64,000 nt of DNA from Baylisascaris procyonis. Lineage: Eukaryota > Nematoda > Chromadorea > Rhabditida > Ascarididae. Location: NCBI GenBank assembly GCA_037389465.1, contig JAZARR010000175.1, positions 3,410,001 through 3,474,000 of the forward strand, read 5' to 3'. Below are positions 57,056-62,886 of this stretch, in pieces (within the stretch, counting starts at the first letter, position 1; each line of letters begins with the position of its first letter). The translations under genes and the position numbers were made by a program. A model generated the notes under the pieces. That model did no database searches and was not told the origin of the DNA. It was given only the letters and a program-made list of their open reading frames with translations.

Positions 57056-60000
57056 TAGATAGATAGATAGATAGATATAGATATATAGATATATAGATAT
57101 ATAGATATGCTCAAATTGTGTCACTTGTCGTTATGAAATAAATAACCTGTCCTCTTTCGTTGCATTTTCTTAGAATTTCGTGTCCAATTTTTTTTCCGAA
57201 ATTTGTCGGCTAGTATTTTTTGCGCCTTTGGCATCCTTAATTATCAATAACCTACAAACGAAATAAAAATTCGAACAATCTCTTCTTGCAGAGGTGATGA
57301 GATATCGGCTAAATTGGGTCGTGGAATCGACGAAGCTGTAATGTTAGCCACTGAACATGCAATTAAAGGTGTCAATCAAATAATACTGATCGTAAGCGCT
57401 GATGGAACCTCCAGGTATTCAAAAAAATCTTGTGCCATCCTTTGTAAATTTGAATTTTTGCTTCAACACTTTTCCGTTCATTAATTATCGGTAATTAATG
57501 TAATTTTTTATTCGAAACTTTTTACATCTATTCAATTTTTTTTTTGATTTCTGTATAATTTTAAAAAATGCTAGCGTTTGATATTCAATAGTTTACCGAG
57601 GTTTTTTGTTGAATTCCGTTAAATTATGATAATATATCTATGCAATATTGCTTTAATTTACTCTAAAAAAAAACTAACTTAAAATCTCGAATAAAACTTT
57701 CTCCTGAATAAATTTATGAATGAAATAATTCGCTCATTTTCGGTCACTAATTTTTTTGGAATTCCTTTCCAATAGCCTGTTCCTTTTCCTCCTCTTTTTC
57801 AAACTCTTAAAGCTTTTTTTAAAAATCCAAACGCCTGATTCAAAGATGTAGGATGTGTTCGTTCATTTAAAACAAATAGGTTCTCTTTAATAAGCCTGGA
57901 CATGTTGCGTTGCAGTGATGATGCAATACCATCTGCCGAATTTGCTCGTGGTCATTATCAACACAACATAATTGCTGTATCAATTCGAACACCGGCTAGT
58001 GAGCTTCTCAAAGAACTTGCCGAAGGAATTCCCACACGGTAACGCATGTTTCATATGTTCTTTCAATGATGTAGAATAAATATGTCGTCTATAAATTAGA
58101 AATTATAGCTGTTAAATCTCTTTATATGCTGATAGTAAAAGTTAGGCTGTGAAATTGAAAAAAGTGAGAGTTGGACTATGAAATAAAGAATGAAAAAATA
58201 AAAAAAAATAAGAATGAAAACAAATAAAAAAATTTCGAAATTAAATTTTTTATAATGATTTCATTTTTCCATAATTAAGACCTGATGAAGTTTCTTTTGC
58301 ATTTTTTGAAGTCTGTGCACAAGAATCGGTGATGATAAAAGCAAATGCGAAGCGCTTATGAGTTGTCATGAATCCCCTTTCAGAGATGAATTCATTTCAG
58401 TGATATAATTTAGGGAAGTGAGAGGATTCGGGCAATGATAACCTCTGAACCTTCGCCCTTTCCATCTTGCTCTCTTATCCGTTCCTCTTATTGTGCCGCT
58501 TCATTGCTAGTTGAAGAAATGCTTCCTTACTGTTTGTTATACCAAACATTATAACATTATAACATTTATTTATACAAAAAAGACTTCATTTTTGCTCATA
58601 AAAAAAAGCTTACGAAGATAACAACCAGCTGTAGTGATTTCTGCAGAGTTTATCCACTTCCACTAAATCATCCTCAATATTTCATTTTAATATGAAAATT
58701 TAATTTTATTATAATGCCGATATTAAAATTGTTGTTTCACTTATAGAGTGATACACTTCTCGGAATGGTCAATCGGTAGTGAATTATTTGGTAGTTGGTT
58801 AGCGCATGCAATTTGTGATTATGTAACCGCTTCAACGACAAAGAAAATTGGCGCTCCATATGTGACTTCATCACCAGCTCAACGTACCACCAGTTAGTTG
58901 GAACTTGTTGTTACTTCGGATTGTCCATCTTTTCTGTTTTTCATCTTTTTTTTCGCAAATTTTACTGCAATACTTAGCAAAGTTTACGGAATATATTTAT
59001 GAAATGCGCTTTGAATCATCAAAGTTTTATAGACATTTGTGGAAACGTGGAAACATTCTCTACAGGTTTAGAAGCTCTTTTGTTGAAATATATTGAAATT
59101 CAGTTATTCTCGCTTTAGTTCATTTTGCTCTGACTTATAATTGACCTATGTATGACCCGCTGAGCCCTTTGTCTGTACTATTTAAACATCAATGTACATT
59201 TGTCATCTAATTAGTCGGACGTTATATAAGAGATTTTATTTTGATAGAGGGCGGGAAGAAGAGGAAAAAAAAAGATTGCAAAAATTGAAGTGTTATAAAA
59301 AAAAGTAATGAAAAATAAAAATTTTATTGCGAATTTTCGAAATTTTCGCTTAATAGATTTTTACGATCAACGAAGGAAATAGAGGAAAAAATTGCAATTT
59401 TAGAAGCATAAAATTAATGCGCATTAAATCAATGGTGAATTTTCGTGTGGATTTATATGTTGGGCTAATATCAAAATAATTGCAGTGAAAATGAAGATGA
59501 TTGAACCGACAAATGTTGAAGCAACACCATTGTCACCAAGTTCATTCTCAGTATCGTGGACTTGCTGCACAAATAAAAAAGCGGTTTGTTTTTCTTATAG
59601 TAATTTATCGAAGAAACGATGGAAAGTTTCTGCTTTATCTATAATTCGGGTTTAATAAGTTTAGTGTAGAAAAAATTTATGGTAGTTTCATTAAATAAAA
59701 TGTGATAAATATGGTATTTGTGCAGTTATTCATCTCTTTGACATTTGCGCCACTATAAAAATCGTATTTTATGAAAGCAGCGCAAGTGTTAGTTTTGTTG
59801 TAATATGTCGCATAATTGACGTGAGTGGTAAGGAATGGTTTGCGGCATATACAAATTTATTGACTAGGAATTAAGTGAACGACGAACCATGTGAATGCCG
59901 CTTAAAGATTATATAAATAATAAGTGAACAAATGAAAATACAAAAGCAGTTGTTGCTTATATACGACTCAAAAGTCAACAGAAATGTAGAACAACTGAGC

Positions 60001-61936
60001 GAACGATCGATGGATTTACGCTTTACGAATTAAAGGAATTTATTTCTTTGCTAGCAGGAAAGTTTAGTAAACGATCCCTGCATATAGTCTTGGTTAATAT
60101 TTAAAATATGTAAAGGAATATGTAAAAATCACTTAAGAACACTTAACCGAACTAACTGGATAAATGCCACGTCAGATTTGAATTTTGCATGTGTTTCAGG
60201 ATTATGAGATTCTTTACACACCGGATGCTTCGTTACCAAAATGGCAATGGCAAAGAATATCGGCAAAATGTCGTGATAGTTTTGGCAAAAGAATCGAAAA
60301 ATTACCAACCGATAACGAATATACGGTTTGTGTGGAAACTCGTACCGATGCTGCTAATCGATCAGCACCTCTCAACTTGGCGAATTGTGATACTGTTCAG
60401 CTTAATAAAGGTCTGCTACTAGTTTAAATTGTTAAAAACACTAGGCATCATTTGACATTAATTATCGTAAATAAAAACATAACCAAGAGTCAATAAATCT
60501 TGAGATTGTATTTATTTTATTTATTTCTTTGATTGCAGATGAAATGCTGAGGTTTATTTTTATTTCTTTTATGATGGGTGAAATTTCTTTTCTAATGGTT
60601 TTTTTTTTTCTTCAATGGTCGATGAAGTTCTTCCAACTAAGTAAATATAATACTTTTATAGGGATATAATCACCTGGCTTTGCATCACCTTTGATTTTTA
60701 CCCATTAGATAACAAGAAAATATAAATTGTTGATCGCTGACGGTACATCATCAAGTGCCAACGGCTTTAACAAGCGGATAATGTTTTTTTTTATACAATG
60801 GACAAGCTAATAGGAACAATACGAACGCCGTAAACGAAAATATTCCTCTCATTTGTTACTATACTTATGCATCTATATATCTAGTTACAAATGTATCTAT
60901 TTCATAAGAAATTAGATTTAATAATTGTGTTGGTTTTTGAAATTAGATTGCGTTCAGATACAACACCACCACCAGATTATGAGGCCGTCGATGAACATAC
61001 TGCTCCGTGTCAATGCGTCTGCACCGAGAGTGGAAGGGCTGTTGTTCAGCCGAAATGCGCGGATGTTGTCGACCCGTTCCGTCCTTTAACCACTTTACCG
61101 CCAGCTACTGAAGGTGAATGTCCATGTAAGGTGGCAGCACATAGTGGTCGTTGCCCAAGTGGATACTATTTCAGTCGTGGATTTTGTTATGGTATGTTTT
61201 TCTTGCGTACCATTTATAGAGATTCCCTTTTCCGTTAATATGAGTTGAATTTCTACTGGATATTCTTTTTTTAAAGATTTATCGATATTAAATACCTCTA
61301 GTAGGTATGAAGTCTGATAGCGCAATCACTGATATCTAAAATTTCCAAAAAAAGGGAATTTTGGAATATTTTAATTCTATAGATATTGTAGTAGCCACTT
61401 TTCGCCACTCTCGCAATCCTAAAAGCAATGGTTCGTCTCATGTAGTATTCCTGGATCATCTCCTATTTAGATCATCGAATCTACTTTGATTATTTTTCTG
61501 CATAAAATTGTTTGCAATGAATGGTTACATTTATAGATGTAAACGAATGCCAACAACAAAATGGTGGATGTTCGCATGGTTGCGTTAATACACCGGGTGA
61601 TTTCTATTGTGCTTGTCCACATGGAATGATGCGTGATCCGGTGAATCCAAAGAATTGTATCAATGTCGCTGGTAGTTTCGATAGAATCGCCGAACTTCTT
61701 GGACAATATTTGAGTGCTAATCGCCACGGCATAGATGGCCAAGCAGTCAAACCTGTTGGAAAAGGCAAACCGATCCGATATAAGGTTAATATTTTATACG
61801 AATATCTAATGCAAAAATATTTGCCATAGAAATTTTTCCGAGCTTAAGGTTTGATTTGATATGGTGTTATCATCAAATTCGATTAGCAAAAGTGTTGAGA
61901 GCATTGAATATTTTGATCTATTAGATTATGCAAAAT

Positions 61937-61994
<58 letters not shown>

Positions 61995-62886
61995 AATATT
62001 CTACTGCACTTTTCTATTGGCTTTAAAAGCGAAAAACAAGAAAAATCGAAGTCCATGAAATTCTTCTTTTCTTTTTTTTATAAAGTACTTTTCTTGTCGA
62101 ACATTTATTATAAAGTATTATAATTTTAAAGATATCAATATTTCATATATATGAGTCAATATTTTCAAGGTAATTTTGGCTTAATAAAGACACCTGTAGT
62201 ATCGGCATGACAAATATAGCAAAGTATACAAAATGGAAGAGGTTGAACTAATAGTGTTAGTCACATAAATAAATATTATAAAATTAAGATTTATGCGAAG
62301 ATTAGCGGCTATATTCTAGACAGTTTTGGAAGTGGAAGATGGATCTAGGATATCATTATCTAGGATATCGTTGTCTAACCTCATAGACATTAATCTTGCT
62401 TTGATGATTTGACAATTCCAGTTGTCGCTAATGAGTTAATCACTTTCAATAGATTCAATGAGTAGCAGCGATCCGTTTTTTTTTGAGAGAGAGAGCTTCA
62501 ATTTTGTTATCGACGAAATACAACGAATTAAATACGATGCATGAAATATAAAAATCTAATGAAAACGGTCATAAAACCACTACTCTATGAGTAAATAAAT
62601 TGGAAAAGTTCTTTATACTCAAGAAAGGAAATAAATAGTTGAACTCAATGCTATTCTAAGTGTACTATTATGCACATATATTATTGTATTTATGACTCGC
62701 TCATCCATCTACCTAAATTCACTTTTAAGGTGTTATCCCTTATCACCTAATGTATATAATATACTAAAGTGCAAACGTTTGAAATTGTTTTAGGCTACGG
62801 TGAAATCGGCCGATGATAAAGCGATCTCGTTTGAATGGTCATCGATGCCCGCTGTGGTGCGACGTGCTCTTAAATGGCTCTTCTAA
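219..62886 (+). CDS. dig-1: Giant extracellular matrix protein, DIG-1/mesocentin-like; 3' part, 55 exons, 5' end outside window
   Basis: A single + strand gene of which about 9,494 codons lie here. Domain order: six Ig and ten FN3 (residues 1-1615, counted from the first full codon at 221), EGF-like (to 1667), repeat exon R1 (1668-4593), VWA1, R2 (to 5236), VWA2 (to 5296), R3 (5297-8500), VWA3-5 (to 9200), FN3-like (to 9303), Cys-rich (to 9381), cbEGF (to 9464) and tail (9494). All 54 intron phases are compatible and the total is divisible by three. There are no transmembrane segments, so the product is expected to be secreted; the signal peptide would lie upstream. C. elegans DIG-1 is a giant basement-membrane Ig-superfamily protein needed for gonad position and for maintaining nerve-bundle architecture. 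The domain set and size fit it; orthology is inferred from architecture, not from an alignment. Exon limits are given in the domain entries. The first exon is entered through an intron, so the N-terminal third or so is missing. Confidence 0.85.
343..1089 (+). other. GC-AG intron inside Ig domain 1
   Basis: Begins GCAAGT after CAG. Otherwise AT-rich, with nothing else recognisable. Confidence 0.65.
1807..2571 (+). CDS. dig-1: FN3 domain 1, two exons
   Basis: Exons 1807..1910 and 2379..2571 (residues 88-186). The B-strand tryptophan is in LQWEPP, followed by NGPMTDYE, then the C' strand ILYTDD, and the F-G region [18 protein letters not shown]. The domain enters in phase 1, has a phase-0 internal intron, and ends in phase 1. 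Donor 2572 (GTTAGC) is preferred, with 2569 three bases upstream an in-frame alternative. The acceptor of the first exon is TTTAAG. Confidence 0.8.
2937..3759 (+). CDS. dig-1: Ig domain 2 (I-set), two exons
   Basis: Exons 2937..3085 and 3639..3759 (residues 187-276). [13 protein letters not shown] gives the B-strand cysteine and ILWLWSG the core tryptophan. The second exon ends in [13 protein letters not shown], the F-strand cysteine with the G strand. The internal intron is phase 0 and the domain borders are phase 1. Confidence 0.82.
4222..5455 (+). CDS. dig-1: FN3 domain 2, two exons
   Basis: Exons 4222..4355 and 5257..5455 (residues 277-387). A short Ig G-strand tail (KRTEVKIL) precedes the FN3 opening motif GPGSPP. 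The core [13 protein letters not shown] leads into [12 protein letters not shown], and the distal half ends in [15 protein letters not shown]. The 901-bp internal intron is phase 0 and holds a G-rich run at 4421-4442. Confidence 0.82.
4356..5256 (+). other. Intron in FN3 domain 2
   Basis: 901 bp, AT-rich. It contains a G-run cluster at 4421-4442 and a 60-codon open stretch near 4850 without coding character. Confidence 0.6.
5762..6575 (+). CDS. dig-1: Ig domain 3 (I-set), two exons
   Basis: Exons 5762..5934 and 6419..6575 (residues 388-497). [14 protein letters not shown] is the B-strand cysteine region, with the tryptophan in LYSWLPF; the partner cysteine is in [11 protein letters not shown]. 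It starts the first of four Ig-FN3-FN3 groups. The intron before the second exon contains a 27-bp direct duplication near 6217-6270. Confidence 0.8.
6953..7564 (+). CDS. dig-1: FN3 domain 3, two exons
   Basis: Exons 6953..7053 and 7357..7564 (residues 498-600). It opens with [10 protein letters not shown], has the core [13 protein letters not shown] and the distal [15 protein letters not shown]. The split Lys codon (A|AG) fixes the acceptor at 6952. The second exon uses a TTTAAG acceptor. Confidence 0.82.
7722..8408 (+). CDS. dig-1: FN3 domain 4, two exons
   Basis: Exons 7722..7822 and 8180..8408 (residues 601-710). It starts APIDAPTDV, has the core [14 protein letters not shown] and the C' strand [11 protein letters not shown], and ends in [18 protein letters not shown]. 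The acceptor for the second exon is TGCTTGCAG at 8179. Confidence 0.82.
8700..8951 (+). CDS. dig-1: Ig domain 4 (I-set), single exon
   Basis: Exon 8700..8951 (residues 711-794). The complete domain sits in one phase 1-1 exon: [13 protein letters not shown], then VMWIIG, then [13 protein letters not shown]. It is the only Ig of the six without an internal intron, which suggests intron loss or a retrocopied module. Confidence 0.85.
9076..9133. repeat. (AT)n microsatellite, intronic
   Basis: About 29 uninterrupted AT dinucleotides in the intron between Ig 4 and FN3 5. Confidence 0.95.
9335..9750 (+). CDS. dig-1: FN3 domain 5, two exons
   Basis: Exons 9335..9469 and 9577..9750 (residues 795-897). 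It opens [10 protein letters not shown] and has the core [22 protein letters not shown]. The distal half [20 protein letters not shown] is followed by a phase-1 border. The internal intron is only 107 bp and is phase 1, unlike the phase-0 internal introns of the other FN3 units. Confidence 0.82.
10570..11449 (+). CDS. dig-1: FN3 domain 6, three exons
   Basis: Exons 10570..10676, 10960..11109 and 11383..11449 (residues 898-1005). The core is [19 protein letters not shown], followed by [15 protein letters not shown] with WKELQW. The distal region [20 protein letters not shown] is split between the second and third exons. The usual B-strand Trp is replaced by Phe (VKFAAP). Confidence 0.8.
12004..12858 (+). 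CDS. dig-1: Ig domain 5 (I-set), two exons
   Basis: Exons 12004..12146 and 12741..12858 (residues 1006-1092). The first exon has [23 protein letters not shown]. The second has the L-x-D-V motif and [14 protein letters not shown]. The internal intron is phase 0. Confidence 0.82.
13110..14368 (+). CDS. dig-1: FN3 domain 7, two exons
   Basis: Exons 13110..13246 and 14152..14368 (residues 1093-1210). It starts [10 protein letters not shown], with [20 protein letters not shown]; Phe replaces the usual core Trp. The second exon carries [14 protein letters not shown] and [21 protein letters not shown]. The 905-bp intron holds an (AT)n tract at 13609-13670. The first acceptor is the unusual TTAAAG. 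Confidence 0.78.
13609..13670. repeat. (AT)n microsatellite, intronic
   Basis: Follows an A-run. About 31 AT units in the intron within FN3 7, ending in ATATGCAAAT. Confidence 0.95.
14603..15443 (+). CDS. dig-1: FN3 domain 8, two exons
   Basis: Exons 14603..14774 and 15283..15443 (residues 1211-1321). The core is [20 protein letters not shown]. The intron is phase 2 and splits a Trp codon (TG|G): IGDW is followed by [12 protein letters not shown]. The distal region is [21 protein letters not shown]. The phase-2 internal intron is unique among the FN3 units here. Confidence 0.8.
16286..17004 (+). CDS. dig-1: Ig domain 6 (I-set), two exons
   Basis: Exons 16286..16455 and 16872..17004 (residues 1322-1422). 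[21 protein letters not shown] gives the first Cys and Trp; [16 protein letters not shown] gives the partner Cys. It is the last Ig of the rod. The intervening intron contains a four-tract G motif. Confidence 0.82.
17571..18489 (+). CDS. dig-1: FN3 domain 9 (divergent), two exons
   Basis: Exons 17571..17674 and 18300..18489 (residues 1423-1520). The proximal half is atypical ([17 protein letters not shown], no obvious WxxP core). The distal half is recognisable: [20 protein letters not shown] and [17 protein letters not shown]. The assignment rests on position, phases and the distal half. Confidence 0.68.
19103..19210. repeat. 54-bp tandem duplication, two copies
   Basis: Copies at 19103-19156 and 19157-19210 differ at one base that I can see (CATAGG versus CATAGC). 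They lie in the intron 49 bp before the first exon of FN3 10. Confidence 0.9.
19259..20214 (+). CDS. dig-1: FN3 domain 10 (divergent), three exons
   Basis: Exons 19259..19347, 19698..19823 and 20145..20214 (residues 1521-1615). Proximal: [20 protein letters not shown]. Middle: [19 protein letters not shown] and [10 protein letters not shown]. Distal: [20 protein letters not shown]. It closes the Ig/FN3 rod. Confidence 0.72.
20215..22169 (+). other. Long intron (1,955 bp) between FN3 rod and EGF-like exon
   Basis: Phase 1 to phase 1. I see no convincing exon or mobile element, but a small symmetrical exon could be missed here. Confidence 0.6.
22170..22324 (+). CDS. dig-1: EGF-like six-cysteine domain exon
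   Basis: Exon 22170..22324 (residues 1616-1667), in phase 1 and out phase 0. The cysteines are spaced C-x-C-x3-C-x13-C-x-C-x10-C, with CYCHSGFKL resembling the C-terminal half of an EGF unit. The domain ends in an acidic linker (EEEGEGG) that joins the repeat exon. The tight N-terminal spacing is atypical for EGF, so only 'EGF-like' is claimed. Confidence 0.72.
22943..31722 (+). CDS. dig-1: Giant repeat exon R1 (8,780 bp): PTD/GPDG repeats plus first half of VWA1
   Basis: One exon encoding residues 1668-4593. It starts after TTTTTTAG at 22942 with a Thr/Ser/Pro-rich linker (22943-23062) and then enters repeats built on x-P-T-[DN]-x-x-G. Sub-units of 16, 16, 18 and 22 residues make a 72-residue module; by length there are about 38 modules to about 31350. 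The central part (24560-29095) is a homogeneous array; both flanks are diverged copies. The repeats contain no cysteine and are rich in Pro, Gly, Asp and Thr. The exon ends inside VWA1 after VVVTDGRD (phase 2, GAT AT|GTAAGC). GC content is visibly higher than in the introns. The function of the repeats is unknown; a long extended or solenoid spacer is inferred. Confidence 0.85.
24560..29095 (+). repeat. Coding tandem array: 648-bp unit x 7 (216 aa, three 72-aa modules)
   Basis: Seven head-to-tail copies start at 24560, 25208, 25856, 26504, 27152, 27800 and 28448, all exactly 648 bp. Each copy is three related 72-aa modules, recognisable by LLPTNDDG, the second module's [10 protein letters not shown], and RLMPTDAEG. 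Adjacent copies differ at only a few positions per unit; the last third of copy 7 is diverged. No copy carries an indel or stop. Confidence 0.9.
31358..33037 (+). CDS. dig-1: VWA domain 1 (split across R1 and R2 exons)
   Basis: Coded by 31358..31722 and 32866..33037. The Cys codon at 31358 and the one at 33035 bracket the fold. [15 protein letters not shown] occupies the MIDAS strand but has N-T-E-S instead of D-x-S-x-S. Next come [19 protein letters not shown] and [11 protein letters not shown]. After the phase-2 intron come [20 protein letters not shown] and DLYIMVDEW. The fold is VWA; metal coordination is doubtful. Confidence 0.83.
31723..32865 (+). other. Intron inside VWA1
   Basis: 1,143 bp. 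Two short minus-strand open stretches abut at 32436-32896 but are separated by a stop, and the second runs over the exon. No feature is supported. Confidence 0.6.
32866..34794 (+). CDS. dig-1: Repeat exon R2 (1,929 bp): end of VWA1, diverged 72-aa modules, start of VWA2
   Basis: Residues 4594-5236. The exon begins in phase 2 (AT|A, Ile) with the second half of VWA1. After a short linker ending near 33126 it runs through about six modules of the GPDGxPLPTD type to about 34370. It then starts VWA2 at the Cys codon 34439. These modules are individually diverged, with no tandem near-identical copies, unlike R1 and R3. The exon ends AAC AG|GTTAGT. Confidence 0.85.
34439..35808 (+). CDS. dig-1: VWA domain 2
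   Basis: Coded by 34439..34794 and 35676..35808, the latter within exon 35676..35854. [15 protein letters not shown] has E-S-S-E-A at the [25 protein letters not shown] and [14 protein letters not shown] are the following strands. After the shared phase-2 intron come [19 protein letters not shown] and the closing Cys (ICTYL). It is the most diverged of the five VWA domains. Confidence 0.78.
34795..35675 (+). other. Intron inside VWA2
   Basis: 881 bp, AT-rich, nothing recognisable. Confidence 0.6.
35676..35854 (+). CDS. dig-1: Exon joining VWA2 to repeat exon R3
   Basis: Residues 5237-5296. The acceptor TTATATTTCAG (35675) completes Ser (AG|T). The exon finishes VWA2 and adds a basic tail ([13 protein letters not shown]). 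It ends in phase 1 at GAA G|GTACAG and is followed by the longest intron in the window. Confidence 0.8.
35855..38399 (+). other. Longest intron (2,545 bp), between VWA2 and R3
   Basis: Contains a 28-bp tandem duplication at about 37381-37436. It also has open stretches of about 90 codons on both strands around 36686-37082 that I cannot assign. It ends in the atypical acceptor TTGAAG. Confidence 0.6.
38400..48012 (+). CDS. dig-1: Giant repeat exon R3 (9,613 bp): 72-aa modules in 144-aa units
   Basis: Residues 5297-8500, about 44 modules of 72 aa by length, with no cysteine that I can see over about 3,200 residues. The acceptor must be CTTGAAG at 38393-38399: an in-frame stop at 38381-38383 rules out the stronger TTGTTGCAG at 38313, and only this site restores phase (G|GT). 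The region 38462-46237 consists of 18 exactly 432-bp units. The 3' part (46238-47990) has diverged modules and a Pro-rich segment (near 47765). It ends ATA ACA GCA GCA AG|GTAATC (phase 2) and joins VWA3. Spacer function is inferred from length and composition. Confidence 0.85.
38462..42781 (+). repeat. Coding tandem array A: 432-bp unit x 10 (144 aa)
   Basis: Units start every 432 bp at 38462, 38894, 39326, 39758, 40190, 40622, 41054, 41486, 41918 and 42350. Each is two 72-aa modules; the hallmarks are [24 protein letters not shown] and [14 protein letters not shown]. The seven units at 38894-41917 are near-identical. The first unit (38462) and the last two (41918, 42350) are diverged and transitional. 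Confidence 0.9.
42782..46237 (+). repeat. Coding tandem array B: 432-bp units x 8 alternating as an 864-bp dimer x 4
   Basis: Units start at 42782, 43214, 43646, 44078, 44510, 44942, 45374 and 45806. Odd units carry [20 protein letters not shown] and [15 protein letters not shown]. Even units carry [21 protein letters not shown] and [15 protein letters not shown]. The two types alternate, giving an 864-bp higher-order period. After 45806 the next module is 12 bp short and the array ends. Confidence 0.88.
48013..49890 (+). other. Intron (1,878 bp) between R3 and VWA3
   Basis: Phase 2. AT-rich with no coding or repeat signal that I recognise. Canonical TTCTTTACAG acceptor. Confidence 0.6.
49891..52624 (+). 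CDS. dig-1: VWA domain 3, three exons
   Basis: Exons 49891..50086, 51075..51265 and 52399..52624 (residues 8501-8705). The flanking cysteines are at codons 49919 and 52619. [19 protein letters not shown] gives D-A-S-A-N at the MIDAS. The next strands are [11 protein letters not shown], then [10 protein letters not shown], then [12 protein letters not shown] with the phase-2 intron inside the last Arg codon, then [11 protein letters not shown]. The first intron is phase 0. Confidence 0.85.
53164..55374 (+). CDS. dig-1: VWA domain 4, four exons
   Basis: Exons 53164..53277, 53925..54067, 54690..54887 and 55060..55374 (residues 8706-8961). A Ser/Thr-rich linker precedes the Cys at 53257. [17 protein letters not shown] gives D-S-S-D-N, the nearest of the five to D-x-S-x-[22 protein letters not shown] and [11 protein letters not shown] follow, then the shared phase-2 intron and [11 protein letters not shown]. 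The closing Cys is at 55262. The exon ends in a Thr/Lys-rich linker (from about 55297). Confidence 0.85.
56187..58892 (+). CDS. dig-1: VWA domain 5, five exons
   Basis: Exons 56187..56334, 56705..56880, 57292..57414, 57916..58038 and 58747..58892 (residues 8962-9200). The linker with [12 protein letters not shown] precedes the Cys at 56263. [14 protein letters not shown] has D-A-T-A-R in place of the [17 protein letters not shown] is followed by the shared phase-2 intron, then [18 protein letters not shown]. The closing Cys is at 58814 (AICDYV). It has more introns than the other VWA domains. The (TA)n/(GATA)n tract at 56986-57108 sits between its second and third exons. Confidence 0.82.
56986..57108. 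repeat. Compound microsatellite (TA)n-(GATA)n-(AGATAT)n
   Basis: About 33 TA units, then about six GATA units, then several AGATAT units, within an intron of VWA5. Confidence 0.93.
59486..60410 (+). CDS. dig-1: C-terminal FN3-like domain with extra cysteines, two exons
   Basis: Exons 59486..59583 and 60200..60410 (residues 9201-9303). [11 protein letters not shown] replaces the usual xWxPP core. [19 protein letters not shown] and the distal [21 protein letters not shown] are FN3-like. Five cysteines are visible (CC, AKC, VCV, ANC), which is unusual for FN3 and suggests disulfide stabilisation. The intron is phase 0 and both borders are phase 1. Confidence 0.72.
60958..61191 (+). CDS. dig-1: Cysteine-rich segment exon
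   Basis: Residues 9304-9381. Ten cysteines are grouped as C-x-C-x-C, a single C, C-x-C, a single C and a final C in [11 protein letters not shown] Pro/Thr-rich linker ([15 protein letters not shown]) separates the clusters. The acceptor GCGTTCAG at 60957 is required by phase; the TTAG ten bases upstream would shift frame. It is not a family I can name. Confidence 0.7.
61537..61784 (+). CDS. dig-1: Calcium-binding-type EGF domain plus linker exon
   Basis: Residues 9382-9464. The start DVNEC is the cbEGF Ca-ligand signature. [19 protein letters not shown] and the sixth Cys (NCIN) complete the six-cysteine pattern; NTPGDFYC fits the usual Asn-hydroxylation/Ca site region. A basic linker follows (GKGKPIRYK). 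The exon enters in phase 1 and leaves in phase 0. Confidence 0.85.
61943..61991. repeat. (TA)n microsatellite, intronic
   Basis: About 24 TA units in the last intron, ending in ATATGCAAAT. Confidence 0.95.
62794..62886 (+). CDS. dig-1: Last coding exon: C-terminus and stop
   Basis: Residues 9465-9494. After TTGTTTTAG (62793) the exon reads [20 protein letters not shown] and ends [10 protein letters not shown], followed by TAA at 62884-62886. The end is basic and aromatic. It is the only exon that lets the frame of 61784 terminate cleanly with a consensus acceptor. Confidence 0.82.
   Translation, partial: ATVKSADDKAISFEWSSMPAVVRRALKWLF

Noticed and set aside
60947..60957. Acceptor TTAG at 60946 for the Cys-rich exon
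   Set aside because: It puts the exon in the wrong frame for the cysteine-rich sequence; the CAG at 60957 restores phase 1.
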